DNA of 64,000 nt from DASUPK01 sp963815045. GTDB taxonomy: Bacteria; Actinomycetota; Thermoleophilia; Solirubrobacterales; 70-9. Where the stretch lies: assembly GCA_963815045.1 (NCBI GenBank), contig CAWFET010000002.1, forward strand, positions 124,001 to 188,000, read 5' to 3'. How positions within the stretch are numbered: position 1 is the stretch's first letter; each line of letters opens with the position of its first letter. Shown here in pieces: positions 32,721 through 41,750 of this stretch. The notes beneath the pieces were generated by a model, which ran no database searches, was not told the DNA's origin, and worked only from the letters and a program-made list of their open reading frames with translations. A program made the translations under genes and the position numbers.

Positions 32721-33743
32721 GTGACCATCGTCGCCGCACCCGAGCTGTTGGCCGAGCGCGGCAGGCACTTCGGCGAGGCGCGGATTCGCGCCGCACATGA
32801 CGTTGCCAATGACGTCCGGATGATCGAGATCGAGCCGGCGGCGGGAGCCCGCCCGTATCCCAGCGGCAGTCACCTCGACATCGCCGTCGAGGTCGACGGG
32901 CTGCCGGACGTGCGCTCCTACTCCCTGGTCGGAGAGGGGCCCGTCGACGGGGCCTACCGGATCGCCGTCAAGGAGATTCCGGACAGCCGCGGCGGCTCCG
33001 TCTTTGTGCGCGCGCTCGAGCCCGGCACGGAGGTGCACGTCTCGGAGCCGAAGAGCCACTTCGAGTTGCAGTGGGGGCGCGCGGAGTACCTGTTGGTTGC
33101 CGGGGGGATCGGGATCACCCCGATCGTCGGGATGGCTCGTGCGCTCGAGCGCCATGGCCGGCCCTTCCGGCTCCTGTTCGCCGCGCGCACGCGCGAGCAG
33201 ATGGCGTTCCTCGACGAGCTCTCCGAGCTGCTCGGTGACCGCCTCGAGCTCTTCGTGTCGGCGGACGGCGAGCGGCTGGATCTGGGCCGGGAGATCGACC
33301 GGCTGCACCCCGACGGCGAGCTCTACCTCTGCGGCCCGGTGCGGCTGCGCGACGCCGCGATCAGGGAGTGGCGGGCGAGGGAGCGCCGGCCGGACCGGCT
33401 GCAGTTCGAGACCTTCGCGTCCGGCGGGCAGTTTGCTCCCGAGGAGTTCGTGGCCCGGGTCTCAGATCAGGATCGCGAGATCAGGGTGCGCGCGGACCGC
33501 ACCCTGTTGGACGCGCTCCAGGACGATGGCATCGACGTGATGTGGGACTGCCTGCGGGGGGAGTGCGGTCTCTGTGCCGCCACCGTCCTCGAGTGCGAGG
33601 GTGAGCTTGACCATCGAGACGTCTTCCTGAGCGAAGAGGAGAAGGCGGAGGGCGGGGCGATCATCACCTGTGTCTCGCGCGCGGTGGGCGGCGCGATCAC
33701 GATCGACACGGGATTCAGGCCCGACCCGGAAACAAACCAATAG
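32721..33743 (+). CDS. VanB-like oxygenase reductase (FNR plus 2Fe-2S ferredoxin)
   Basis: A 340-residue phthalate-dioxygenase-reductase-type protein. A flavin domain with VRSYSLVGE comes first, then a NAD domain with VAGGIGITPIVGMARAL and LYLCGPVRL, then a C-terminal plant-type 2Fe-2S domain with WDCLRGECGLCAATVLEC and a last cysteine in IITCVSRA. It takes electrons from NAD(P)H through flavin to its iron-sulfur centre and on to the Rieske protein. The GTG start is 15 bases after the oxygenase stop. Pairing of the two makes a complete two-component oxygenase. Confidence 0.92.
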   Translation: MTIVAAPELLAERGRHFGEARIRAAHDVANDVRMIEIEPAAGARPYPSGSHLDIAVEVDGLPDVRSYSLVGEGPVDGAYRIAVKEIPDSRGGSVFVRALEPGTEVHVSEPKSHFELQWGRAEYLLVAGGIGITPIVGMARALERHGRPFRLLFAARTREQMAFLDELSELLGDRLELFVSADGERLDLGREIDRLHPDGELYLCGPVRLRDAAIREWRARERRPDRLQFETFASGGQFAPEEFVARVSDQDREIRVRADRTLLDALQDDGIDVMWDCLRGECGLCAATVLECEGELDHRDVFLSEEEKAEGGAIITCVSRAVGGAITIDTGFRPDPETNQ

Positions 33744-33783
33744 ACTTGACTTTCTCGCGGCGCTAGGCGAAGGAGAAGAGAAG

Positions 33784-35628
33784 ATGGCAAGCGCGACGTC
33801 CGAGGTGGGCGCGTTCCCGAGCCCATTCTCGATCGAGACCCCGCAGGGATGCGAGGGCTGGGAGGAGATGTACCCGTACTGGTCGCTCTTCGACGAGCAC
33901 CGCAAGGAGGCGGACGAGAACCGCCTCTGGTTCTGGAACTCGATGCACTTCCCCCTGCCGATGCCGGCCTTCGACATCGTCGAGACCGACCACCCCTACG
34001 CGGCGTTCGCGGGCTGGCAGAACCGCGCCTTCGCCGTCCCGCCGGTGATGGGCGTCGACTACCGGATCGTCAACGGCTACGTCTACATCTCCCCGAATCC
34101 CGTCACCGACCCCGAGGAGATCGGCCGGCGGGCGGAGATATTCCAGGAGCGGGCGGGTTACTACTTCTCCAACTGGGACGAGCTCTACGTGGGGTGGCGC
34201 GAGAAGATGGAGGCACTCAACCGCGAGGTCGAGGCGATCGAGGTGCCGAGTCTCGACCAGTACGAGGACGAGGAGGTCCTCCACACCGACCGCAAGCTCT
34301 CGAACATCGAGCTGCTGGACGCCTACCGTCACGCGCTCCACTGCGCGGAGCTGATGTGGCAGCACCACTTCGAGTTTCTCCTGCTCGGGTACGGCGCATA
34401 TCTGACCTTCGCCGAGTTCTGCCGCGAGCAGCTGCCGGACATCCCCGACCAGCACATCTCGCAGATGGTCGCCGGGGTGGACGTGGACCTGTTCAAGCCC
34501 GATGAGGAGCTGCGGCGGCTGGCGCGTCTGGCGATCGAGACGGAGGTCGCCGGCGCGTTCCAAGAGGGACGCACGCCCGACGAGATCAACGCCGAGCTGG
34601 GCAAGACCGACGAGGGCCGCTCGTGGATGGAGGAGCTCGAGAAGATCAAGGACCCCTGGTTCAACATGGGAACCGGCGACGGGCTCTACCACTACTTCGG
34701 CAGCTGGAACGACGACCCGAGCATCCCGTACGCCTCCCTGATCGGGCACATCGCCGCGCTTCAGGCCGGAGAGGAGATCGACCGACCGACCGAGGAGATC
34801 GTGAGGGAGAGGGACCGGATCGCCTCCGAGTACCGGGGGCTGATCGACGAGGAGGCGCAGCCGACCTTCGATGAGCTGATCGGCCTGTCGCGCAAGGTCT
34901 TCCCCTACGTCGAGGAGCACAAGTTCTACTGCGACTACTGGTTCCAGTCGCGCTTCTTCAACAAGATCCGCGAGTTCGGGGCGCTGCTGGCCGAGCACGA
35001 CTTCCTCGCCGACGTCGAGGACATCTTCCAGCTCTCCCGCCATGAGGTCATGGAGGCCCTGGAGGAGCTCGGGCTCACCTGGGCGACGGGCGGGGATGCG
35101 CTCGGCCCACATCGCTGGCCGCCGATCGCGGAGCGCCGCAAGGAGCTCCTGGAGAAGCTCGGAGAATGGACGCCGCCGCCCGCCCTAGGGGCGATGCCGG
35201 AGGCCGTCAACGACCCGATGATCGTGATGCTCTGGGGCATCACCAAGGAGCGCCTCGAGGCGTGGGCTCGCGCCCAGGACGGTGATGGCGCGGAGCTCTC
35301 CGGCTACGCGGCCTCCCCGGGCGAGATCGAGGGACCGGCCCGGGTGGTCAAGGACCTGGAGGGCATCTCCGATGTCCGCGCGGGCGAGATCCTGGTGTGC
35401 ACGATCACCTCGCCGTCGTGGGCGCCGATCTTCAGCAAGATCAAGGGGACCGTCACCGACATCGGCGGGATCATGTCCCACGCGGCGATCGTCTCGCGCG
35501 AGTACGGGCTACCCGCCGTGGTCGGGACCGGGACGGCCACGTCGCGGATCAAGACGGGCCAGATGCTGAGGGTCGACGGCTCGACCGGCGTGGTGCAGAT
35601 CATCGACGGCAACGGCGATGGCGGCTGA
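33784..35628 (+). CDS. PEP-utilising mobile-domain protein; phosphohistidine subunit of a split dikinase (phenylphosphate-synthase-alpha-like)
   Basis: A 614-residue protein. Its C-terminal 100 residues are the swivelling phosphohistidine domain of PEP synthase and pyruvate phosphate dikinase, with the active-site histidine H566 in TDIGGIMSHAAIVSREYG. The N-terminal 500 residues are helical, begin FSIETPQGCEGWEEMYPYW, and match nothing I can name beyond the paralogue at 45334-47173. Together with the next gene this mirrors phenylphosphate synthase, which splits the dikinase into an about 70 kDa phosphohistidine subunit and an about 40 kDa ATP-binding subunit; rifampicin phosphotransferase is the fused relative. 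ATG at 33784 follows GAAGGAGAAGAG. I infer that the long N-terminal region binds the phosphate acceptor. Confidence 0.8.
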   Translation: MASATSEVGAFPSPFSIETPQGCEGWEEMYPYWSLFDEHRKEADENRLWFWNSMHFPLPMPAFDIVETDHPYAAFAGWQNRAFAVPPVMGVDYRIVNGYVYISPNPVTDPEEIGRRAEIFQERAGYYFSNWDELYVGWREKMEALNREVEAIEVPSLDQYEDEEVLHTDRKLSNIELLDAYRHALHCAELMWQHHFEFLLLGYGAYLTFAEFCREQLPDIPDQHISQMVAGVDVDLFKPDEELRRLARLAIETEVAGAFQEGRTPDEINAELGKTDEGRSWMEELEKIKDPWFNMGTGDGLYHYFGSWNDDPSIPYASLIGHIAALQAGEEIDRPTEEIVRERDRIASEYRGLIDEEAQPTFDELIGLSRKVFPYVEEHKFYCDYWFQSRFFNKIREFGALLAEHDFLADVEDIFQLSRHEVMEALEELGLTWATGGDALGPHRWPPIAERRKELLEKLGEWTPPPALGAMPEAVNDPMIVMLWGITKERLEAWARAQDGDGAELSGYAASPGEIEGPARVVKDLEGISDVRAGEILVCTITSPSWAPIFSKIKGTVTDIGGIMSHAAIVSREYGLPAVVGTGTATSRIKTGQMLRVDGSTGVVQIIDGNGDGG

Positions 35629-36619
35629 GCGGATTCGCGCGCTGGCCGAGCTGCGCCGCTCCGACGAGGAGCGGTTCGGCGCGAAGAGCGCAAGCCTCGG
35701 GGAGCTGATCGGGGCGGGCGTCCCGGTGCCGCCCGGGTTCGCGCTGGCCGCGGAGACCTACCTGGCCGCGGTCGAGGGTGTCGACCTCACCGGTGACGCG
35801 GAGAAATGTGCCGCTGCGATCCGCGCGACGCCGCTGCCGGACGAGCTGCGCGAGGAGCTCGCCGCCCGCTACGAGGAGCTCGCCTCCGAGGCCGGCGATC
35901 CGAGCCCGCCCGTGGCGGTCCGCTCGAGCGCGATCGGCGAGGACTCGGAGGAGGCGACCTTCGCCGGGCAGCAGGAGACCTATCTGTGGGTGCGAGGCAT
36001 CGATCAGCTCTACGAGGCCGTCCGCGACTGCTGGGCGAGCCTGTACAGCCCTGAGGCAGTCAGCTACCGCGCCGAGATGGCCGCGGAGCACGCCGTGCCG
36101 GCGATGGGGGTGACCGTCCAGCTGATGGTCGACGCCGGGGTCTCAGGCGTGATGTTCACCTGCAATCCGCTGAACGGCGACCCGAGCACCGTGGCCGTCA
36201 ACGCGAGCTGGGGCCTGGGGCTCGCCGTGGTCGGCGGGGAGGTGACGCCGGACGAGTATCGGGTCAGCAAGGTGACGCGGGAGGTGCTCTCCAAGTCCGT
36301 CGGGCCGAAGCAGCTCGAGTATCTGCCCGACCCATCGGGCAGCGGTGCCACCCGGGCCGAGGTTTCAGCCGAGCGCCAGGCCGAAGCGTGCCTGGACGAG
36401 GAGCAGCTCGGGCTGCTGGCGGACGTCGCCCGGAAGATCGAGGGCCACTTCGGGGGCCACCAGGACATCGAGTGGGCGATTGCGCGGGGAGGGGGCGAGC
36501 TCTACATGCTCCAGGCGCGGCCGGTGACGGTGAAGCCCGTCAAGTCCGATCAGGCCCAGCCTCCGCGCTCGGCGATGGACCTGGTGATGGGCACGTTCGG
36601 TGCCGGCAAGAGCCGATGA
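35618..36619 (+). CDS. PEP/pyruvate-dikinase ATP-binding domain protein; ATP subunit of the split dikinase
   Basis: A 333-residue protein equal to the N-terminal (PPDK_N) domain alone: FGAKSASLGELIGAGVPVPPGFAL, VAVRSSAIGEDSEEATFAGQQETYL, SGVMFTCNPLNGDPS and IEWAIARGGGELYMLQARPVTV are the family landmarks. It uses ATP to phosphorylate the histidine of the partner swivel domain. ATG at 35618 lies 11 bases inside the partner gene, so the two are made together. No PEP/pyruvate barrel domain is encoded in either subunit, so the phosphate acceptor is not pyruvate. Full length for phenylphosphate synthase subunit beta type proteins. Confidence 0.85.
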   Translation: MAAERIRALAELRRSDEERFGAKSASLGELIGAGVPVPPGFALAAETYLAAVEGVDLTGDAEKCAAAIRATPLPDELREELAARYEELASEAGDPSPPVAVRSSAIGEDSEEATFAGQQETYLWVRGIDQLYEAVRDCWASLYSPEAVSYRAEMAAEHAVPAMGVTVQLMVDAGVSGVMFTCNPLNGDPSTVAVNASWGLGLAVVGGEVTPDEYRVSKVTREVLSKSVGPKQLEYLPDPSGSGATRAEVSAERQAEACLDEEQLGLLADVARKIEGHFGGHQDIEWAIARGGGELYMLQARPVTVKPVKSDQAQPPRSAMDLVMGTFGAGKSR

Positions 36620-37962
36620 GCGGCGAACTCGTCGAGATCGTCGACACCACCACCCGCGACGGCAACCAGAGCCTCTGGAGCGCCACCGGCCTGACCACGC
36701 CCGACGTGCTCGACATCGCACCGACCATGGACCGCGTCGGATTCCGGGCGCTCGACTTCACCTCCAGCACCCACATGTCGGTCTCGGTCCGCTTCCATCA
36801 CGAGGATCCCTGGGAGCGAATTCGCCTCGTCAGCCAGGCCATGCCGGAGACTCCCCTCAACTTCATCACCACCGGCATGCGCTTCATCTCCTGGACCCCT
36901 GCCGGGGAGGACGTGATCCGGCTCGTCTTCCGATGTGTCGCCCGCAACGGGATCAGGCGATTCCAGATCGCCGAGCCGTCGAACGATCCCGAGGCGCTGA
37001 TGAGGCTCGCGCGGATGGCGAGGGAGGAGGGAGTCGAGGAGGTGGTTGTCGGGCTGACCTACTCGATCAGCCCGGTCCACACCCACGCGTACTACCTCGA
37101 GCGCGCCCGGGCGGTGTCCGGCTCCGAGGACATCGACCGCCTCTACCTCAAGGACCCCGGGGGCCTGCTCACCACCGACGCGGTCCACGAGCTGATTCCC
37201 GGATTCATGGAGGCTGGCGCTCCGCGGCCGGTCGAGCTGCACAGCCACTGCACCATCAGCCTCGGCCCGCTGGCATACGTCGAGGGCCTGAAGGCCGGAA
37301 CGCGCACCCTGCACACGGCGGTGGCCCCGGTGGCGAACGGGACCTCGAATCCGTCCTGCGAGAACACCCTCCACAACCTGGAGGCGGAGGGCTACTCGCA
37401 TGGCCTCGATACGGAGGCGCTCGCCGAGGTCTCCGAGCATTTCCGGAACCTCGCCCAGCGCAAGGACCTGCCGCTCGGCAGGCCTGTCGAGTACGACGCC
37501 GCCTATTACCGCCACCAGATGCCCGGCGGCATGGTGACCACCACCAAGCGCCAGCTCAAGGAGATCGGCAAACCCGAGCTCTTCGACGCCACCCTCGAGG
37601 AGGTGACCCGGGTCCGCGCGGAGATGGGCTATCCGATCATGGTCACGCCGGTCTCGCAGTTCGTCGCCACCCAGGCCGTGATGAACGTGATCTACGACGA
37701 GCGCTGGAGCAAGGTCTCCAACGAGATGATCCGCTACTTCCACGGGCACTTCTTCGAGCCCGCGGCCCCGGTCGATCCCGAGGTCGCGGACAAGGTGCTG
37801 TCGATGCCGCGCGCCGCGAAACTGAAGGACGTCGAGCCGCTCAGCCTGGAGGGCGCCCGCGAGCGCTTCGGAGAGGGGATCTCCGACGAGGAGCTGCTCC
37901 TTCGCCTGACCATGCCCGCCGAGCAGGTCGATGCGATGGTCACCGAGGGCGCCGCCCACTGA
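36616..37962 (+). CDS. PycB/OadA-like carboxyltransferase (HMGL-type barrel) lacking a biotin domain
   Basis: A 448-residue protein. Residues 1-280 form an HMG-CoA-lyase-like barrel with metal ligands in VEIVDTTTRDGNQSLW and VELHSHCTISLG, and a lysine in YLKDPGGLLTT at the position that is carbamylated in oxaloacetate decarboxylase. Residues 290-440 are the PYC/OADA conserved domain (RHQMPGGMVTTTKRQL, PIMVTPVSQFVATQAV). The protein ends before any AMKM-type biotin-attachment domain, and no biotin carrier gene is nearby. It may work with a remote carrier or have become a lyase/aldolase of another 2-oxo acid. Start overlaps the ATP-subunit stop; end overlaps the HAD gene as TGATG. Confidence 0.85.
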   Translation: MSGELVEIVDTTTRDGNQSLWSATGLTTPDVLDIAPTMDRVGFRALDFTSSTHMSVSVRFHHEDPWERIRLVSQAMPETPLNFITTGMRFISWTPAGEDVIRLVFRCVARNGIRRFQIAEPSNDPEALMRLARMAREEGVEEVVVGLTYSISPVHTHAYYLERARAVSGSEDIDRLYLKDPGGLLTTDAVHELIPGFMEAGAPRPVELHSHCTISLGPLAYVEGLKAGTRTLHTAVAPVANGTSNPSCENTLHNLEAEGYSHGLDTEALAEVSEHFRNLAQRKDLPLGRPVEYDAAYYRHQMPGGMVTTTKRQLKEIGKPELFDATLEEVTRVRAEMGYPIMVTPVSQFVATQAVMNVIYDERWSKVSNEMIRYFHGHFFEPAAPVDPEVADKVLSMPRAAKLKDVEPLSLEGARERFGEGISDEELLLRLTMPAEQVDAMVTEGAAH

Positions 37963-38765
37963 TGCAGCTCGAAGACGTCAAGGGGTTCGTCTTCGACGTC
38001 GACGGGTCCCTCGTCCATCGCGGCGCCGACTTTCGATCCGAGCCGCTGCCCGGAGCCGTCGCGGTGATCGAGGCGATCAGGGCCTCGGGCCGCCCGCTGG
38101 TCCTGTTCACCAACGGCAGCCACCTCGACCCGGAGACGTTCGCGGCGGGACTGCGAGAGGACGGGCTGCCTGTGCATGACGACGAGCTGCTCACACCGGT
38201 CGTCAGCACGATCTCCTATCTGCGCCATCACCTGCCGGACCGGTCGGTGATGGTCTTCGGCTCGGACGAGATCAAGCGGCGGATGGAGCGGGAGGGCATA
38301 CCCCTGATCGACACCGACGAGGCGGAGGCGGTGTTCGTCGCCCACGTGCCCCAGGTGGACATGGACGAGCTCGAGACCGCGGCCCGGGCGGTGATCAACG
38401 GTGCGCCGCTGCTCACCGCCAACTACGGCCCGGGCTTCTGGGGAGCGAAGGGCCTGATCTTCAGCCGCGGGGCGATGACGGCGGCCGCGATCGCCAAGGT
38501 GACCGAGGTCGAGCCGATCGTGGTCGGCAAGCCATCGGAGGTCGCCGTCGAGGCGACCATCGAGCGTCTCGGCGTCCCATCGGAGCAGCAGGTCGTGATC
38601 GGCGACGACCTCGACATGGACATCGCGCTCGGACGCATGGGCGGTTCGCGGACGATCCTCGTCCGCAGCGGCATGAGCGGCTCGCTCGACCTGAACGGCG
38701 TGCCCGAGGCGAAGCGCCCGGATGCGGTGATCGACGGGGTCGAGGAGATGCTGCCGTGGCTGTGA
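37962..38765 (+). CDS. HAD-superfamily hydrolase, subclass IIA (NagD-like)
   Basis: A 267-residue phosphatase. Motif I is FVFDVDGSLVHRG (D12 and D14), motif II lies in VLFTNGSHLDPE, the cap region follows, and motif IV is VVIGDDLDMDIALGRMGG. The GKPSEVAVE stretch with lysine is motif III. Members dephosphorylate small metabolites such as nucleotides, sugars or nitrophenyl phosphate. Placed just after a putative substrate-phosphorylating dikinase, it could remove the phosphate later in the pathway or repair dead-end phosphate esters (inference). It overlaps both neighbours. Confidence 0.87.
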   Translation: MQLEDVKGFVFDVDGSLVHRGADFRSEPLPGAVAVIEAIRASGRPLVLFTNGSHLDPETFAAGLREDGLPVHDDELLTPVVSTISYLRHHLPDRSVMVFGSDEIKRRMEREGIPLIDTDEAEAVFVAHVPQVDMDELETAARAVINGAPLLTANYGPGFWGAKGLIFSRGAMTAAAIAKVTEVEPIVVGKPSEVAVEATIERLGVPSEQQVVIGDDLDMDIALGRMGGSRTILVRSGMSGSLDLNGVPEAKRPDAVIDGVEEMLPWL

Positions 38766-40170
38766 GGGCGACCGACCCCGCCGACCTCGGCGTCACCGAG
38801 GCGCGTCTCACTGCTCGGCGGGGGCTCGCTGTCCTCGCTCGAGCTCGTGGAGGCATGCCTGCGCCGGATCGCCGAGCGAGACGGAACGCACAGCCACGAG
38901 GGCGATCCGGACTCGATCAACGCCTGGGTCCGGGTCTACGAGGACGACGCGATCGCCGCCGCGAAGCGCGCGGATCAGATCCCCGCCGGCGAACGCCCGC
39001 CTCTGCACGGGGTGCCGGTGGGCTTGAAGGACGTCTATGCCGTGGCCGGCAAGCCGCTGACCGCCTCCAGCCGTGCCTACGAGGACGTCCCCGAGCGGGA
39101 CAGTGCCGTCTGGGCGAGCCTGAAGGCGGCGGGGATGGTCCTGCTTGGACATCTCCATACCCACGAGTTCACGGTCGGGGGCACCACCGACCAGGTCGGC
39201 AACCCCTGGGCGCTCGATCGGACGGCGGGCGGCTCGAGCGGCGGCTCGGCGGCGGCGCTCGCCGCCCGGATGACGCCCGCGGCGACCGGGACGGACACGG
39301 CCGGATCACTTCGCATCCCCTCGGCGATGTGCGGGACCTCGACGATCAAGCCGACCTCCGGGACGACCTCGTTCCGGGGAGCCCTCCCGCTGGCGCCGAG
39401 CTTCGACCATGCCGGCCCGATGGCGCGGACGATCGCCGAGTGCGCCGCGCTGCTCGCGCCGATCACCCGGCTGAGCGGGGGGCCATCGGAGGACGGCCTC
39501 CGCGGCAAGCGGCTGGCGCTGTCGCCGCGGCTCTCGCTTGTCGATCTGGACGCCGACGTGGCAGCCGGGTTCGATTCCGCGCTCGGGGCCTGCCGCTCGC
39601 TCGGGGCCGAGGTCGTCGAGGTGCCGGCGCCGGCGGCGGAGCTCGACGTCGGCGGGCCCCTATCTCAGCATCCTGTTCGCCGAGCTGGCGGCCTGGCATC
39701 GCCGCCTCGCCGATCGTCGCGACCTCTATCGCCCTGCGCTTCGCGAGTGGGTCGAGGAGGGAGAGAGGCAGGCGCACCTCGGCGATCGACTACTGGGAGG
39801 CGCAGATCCAGCGCCGCGAGGACACCGACGCATGGCTCGATTGGTTCTCCGAGCACGGCGTCGACGCCGTGATCGAGCCGACGGTCCCGGTGGTGGCGTG
39901 GAACGCGGCGACGGGTACGACCACTGGGGCACCGATGCGGAGCTGATCTCGCTGACGAGCTACTGGAACTGGACCGGCTTTCCCGCGGCGTCTCTGCCTG
40001 CCGGGGTCGGGTCGGCGAGTGGCCTCCCGGTCGGCGTCTCGCTGATCGGCCCCGAGGCGAGCGACTGGGAGCTGCTGGGAATGGCCGCCGCCCTGCAGGC
40101 TGAGCTCGGCGTCCCCGAGCCGCCCTTCCCGCCGCCTGAGCATGCCCGGGCGGGATCGACGGATGCCTGA
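38762..40170 (+). CDS. Amidase signature enzyme, several frameshifts
   Basis: About 469 residues once the frame is mended. The triad is visible: Lys in VPVGLKDVYAV, cis-Ser in RTAGGSSGGSAAALAAR and nucleophile Ser in GTDTAGSLRIPSAMCG. The C-terminal part (SYWNWTGFPAASLPAG, then SGLPVGVSLIG) is also typical. The GTG at 38762 overlaps the HAD stop as GTGA, which matches the spacing of other genes in the operon. Frame changes are needed near 38810, 39655, 39775 and 39915. Such enzymes hydrolyse amides or cyclic imides. This is the first gene of the indel-rich stretch; the fold landmarks are all retained, so I treat it as functional in the cell. Confidence 0.8.
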
Positions 40171-41712
40171 CCTCCAGCCCGACGTGATCGTCGTCGGCGG
40201 GGGTTCCGCCGGAGCCGCGGCCGCTCGGAGGCTGGTGGACGAGGGCGTCAAGGTGCTGCTGCTCGAAGCGGGAGGCGGAGACACGAATCCGGCGATCCAC
40301 GATCCGACGCGAGCGCACGAGCTCTGGTTCGCGGATGAGGACTGGGCCTATACGACGGTTCCGCAGGAGCACGCGGACGACCGGCAGCTGCACTGGCCGC
40401 GGGGGAGGGTGCTGGGCGGATCGAGCAGTCTCAACGGGATGATCTGGGTTCGCGGCACCCCAGCGGACTGGGACGGCTGGGCCCAGCTGGGCTGCGAAGG
40501 CTGGTCCTGGGATGACGTCCTGCCGATCTTCCGCCGGATGGAGGACTTCGACCGCGGCGCCTCCGAGCTGCACGGCGAGGGTGGCCCCGTCCACGTGATC
40601 TCCGACTACGAGCCGGCTCCCGTGCAGGAGGCGATCGTGGCCGCAGCTCAGGAGATCGAGATTCCGTTCAACTCGGACCACAACGGACTCGAGATCGAGG
40701 GGGTGTCCTACACACAGCTCTCGATCAGCGACGGCATCCGCCAGAGCACGGCCACGGCTTACCTGAAGCCGGTCGCGGGCGACGAGAACCTCGAGGTGGT
40801 CACCGGAGCGCATGCGCGCCGGCTGCTGCTCGAGGGCGATCGCTGTGTGGGGGTCGAGTGGATTGGTTACGACGGCGCAATCGAGAGCGCCAGAGCCGCC
40901 GAGGTGATCGTCTCATGCGGCACGATCGAATCGCCGCCGCTGCTGATGCGATCCGGGATCGGTCCGGCCGAGCACCTGCACGAGATCGGGACCGACGTCG
41001 CAGTAGATCTCCCCGGCGTGGGCCAGAACCTGCACGACCACCTGCTCTCACCCGTGATCTTCAGCGCCGAGCGCGAGATCGGCCCGCCGACGCCTGGTCT
41101 GTTCGCCGCCCAGAGCCACCTCTGGGCCCGGAGCCGGCCTGACCTGCCGGGTCCCGACCTCCAGCCGCTCCACTTCATGGTGCCGCTCTACGAGGAGTGG
41201 ATGGAGGGGCCGGAGAACGCCTTTTCGCTGATGGCGGGAATGATCCGCCCGGAGAGCCGTGGATCGATCCGCCTCACCGGACCGGAGTTGGACGACGAGC
41301 TTGCAATCGACCCGAAGATCTCTCCGCCCCCGCGGACATGGCGAGCATGGAGGCGGCGGTCACCCTCTGTCGGCGAATGGGCGCCGCACCGGCGCTCGGG
41401 GAGTGGGGCGCTCGGGAGCTCTACCCCGGGCCGAGCGTCACCTCCCAGGAGGATCTCCGTGACTGGATCTGCCGCTCCGCGATCACCTACCACCACCAGG
41501 TCGGCACCTGCAGAATGGGGGTCGACGATCAGGCCGTCGTCGACGCCCGGCTGCGCTTGCGCGGGATCGACGGCCTGCGCGTCGCCGACGCTTCGATCAT
41601 GCCGGTGGTCACCTCGGGCAACACGAACGCCCCGTCAGTCCTGATCGGCGAGCGAGTGGCCGAGTTCGTCGTCGAGGACCAGGTGGCGTCGGCGTCAACC
41701 GCCGCTTCGTGA
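40163..41712 (+). CDS. GMC oxidoreductase (choline-dehydrogenase-like), one frameshift
   Basis: About 516 residues. The FAD motif is DVIVVGGGSAGAAAARRLVDEG, the GMC signature 1 is HWPRGRVLGGSSSLNGMIW, and signature 2 is SCGTIESPPLLMRSGIG. The catalytic histidine and asparagine are in TYHHQVGTCRMG and TSGNTNAPS. It oxidises a primary alcohol to the aldehyde or acid. ATG at 40163 is taken, just before the FAD motif; ATG at 40142 is also in frame. The frame changes once, near 41325. It overlaps the amidase gene by eight bases and is part of the same operon. Confidence 0.87.
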
Positions 41713-41750
41713 GTTGACCGAGGAGCGCGGCGGCTGCCTCGCGCAACCGG

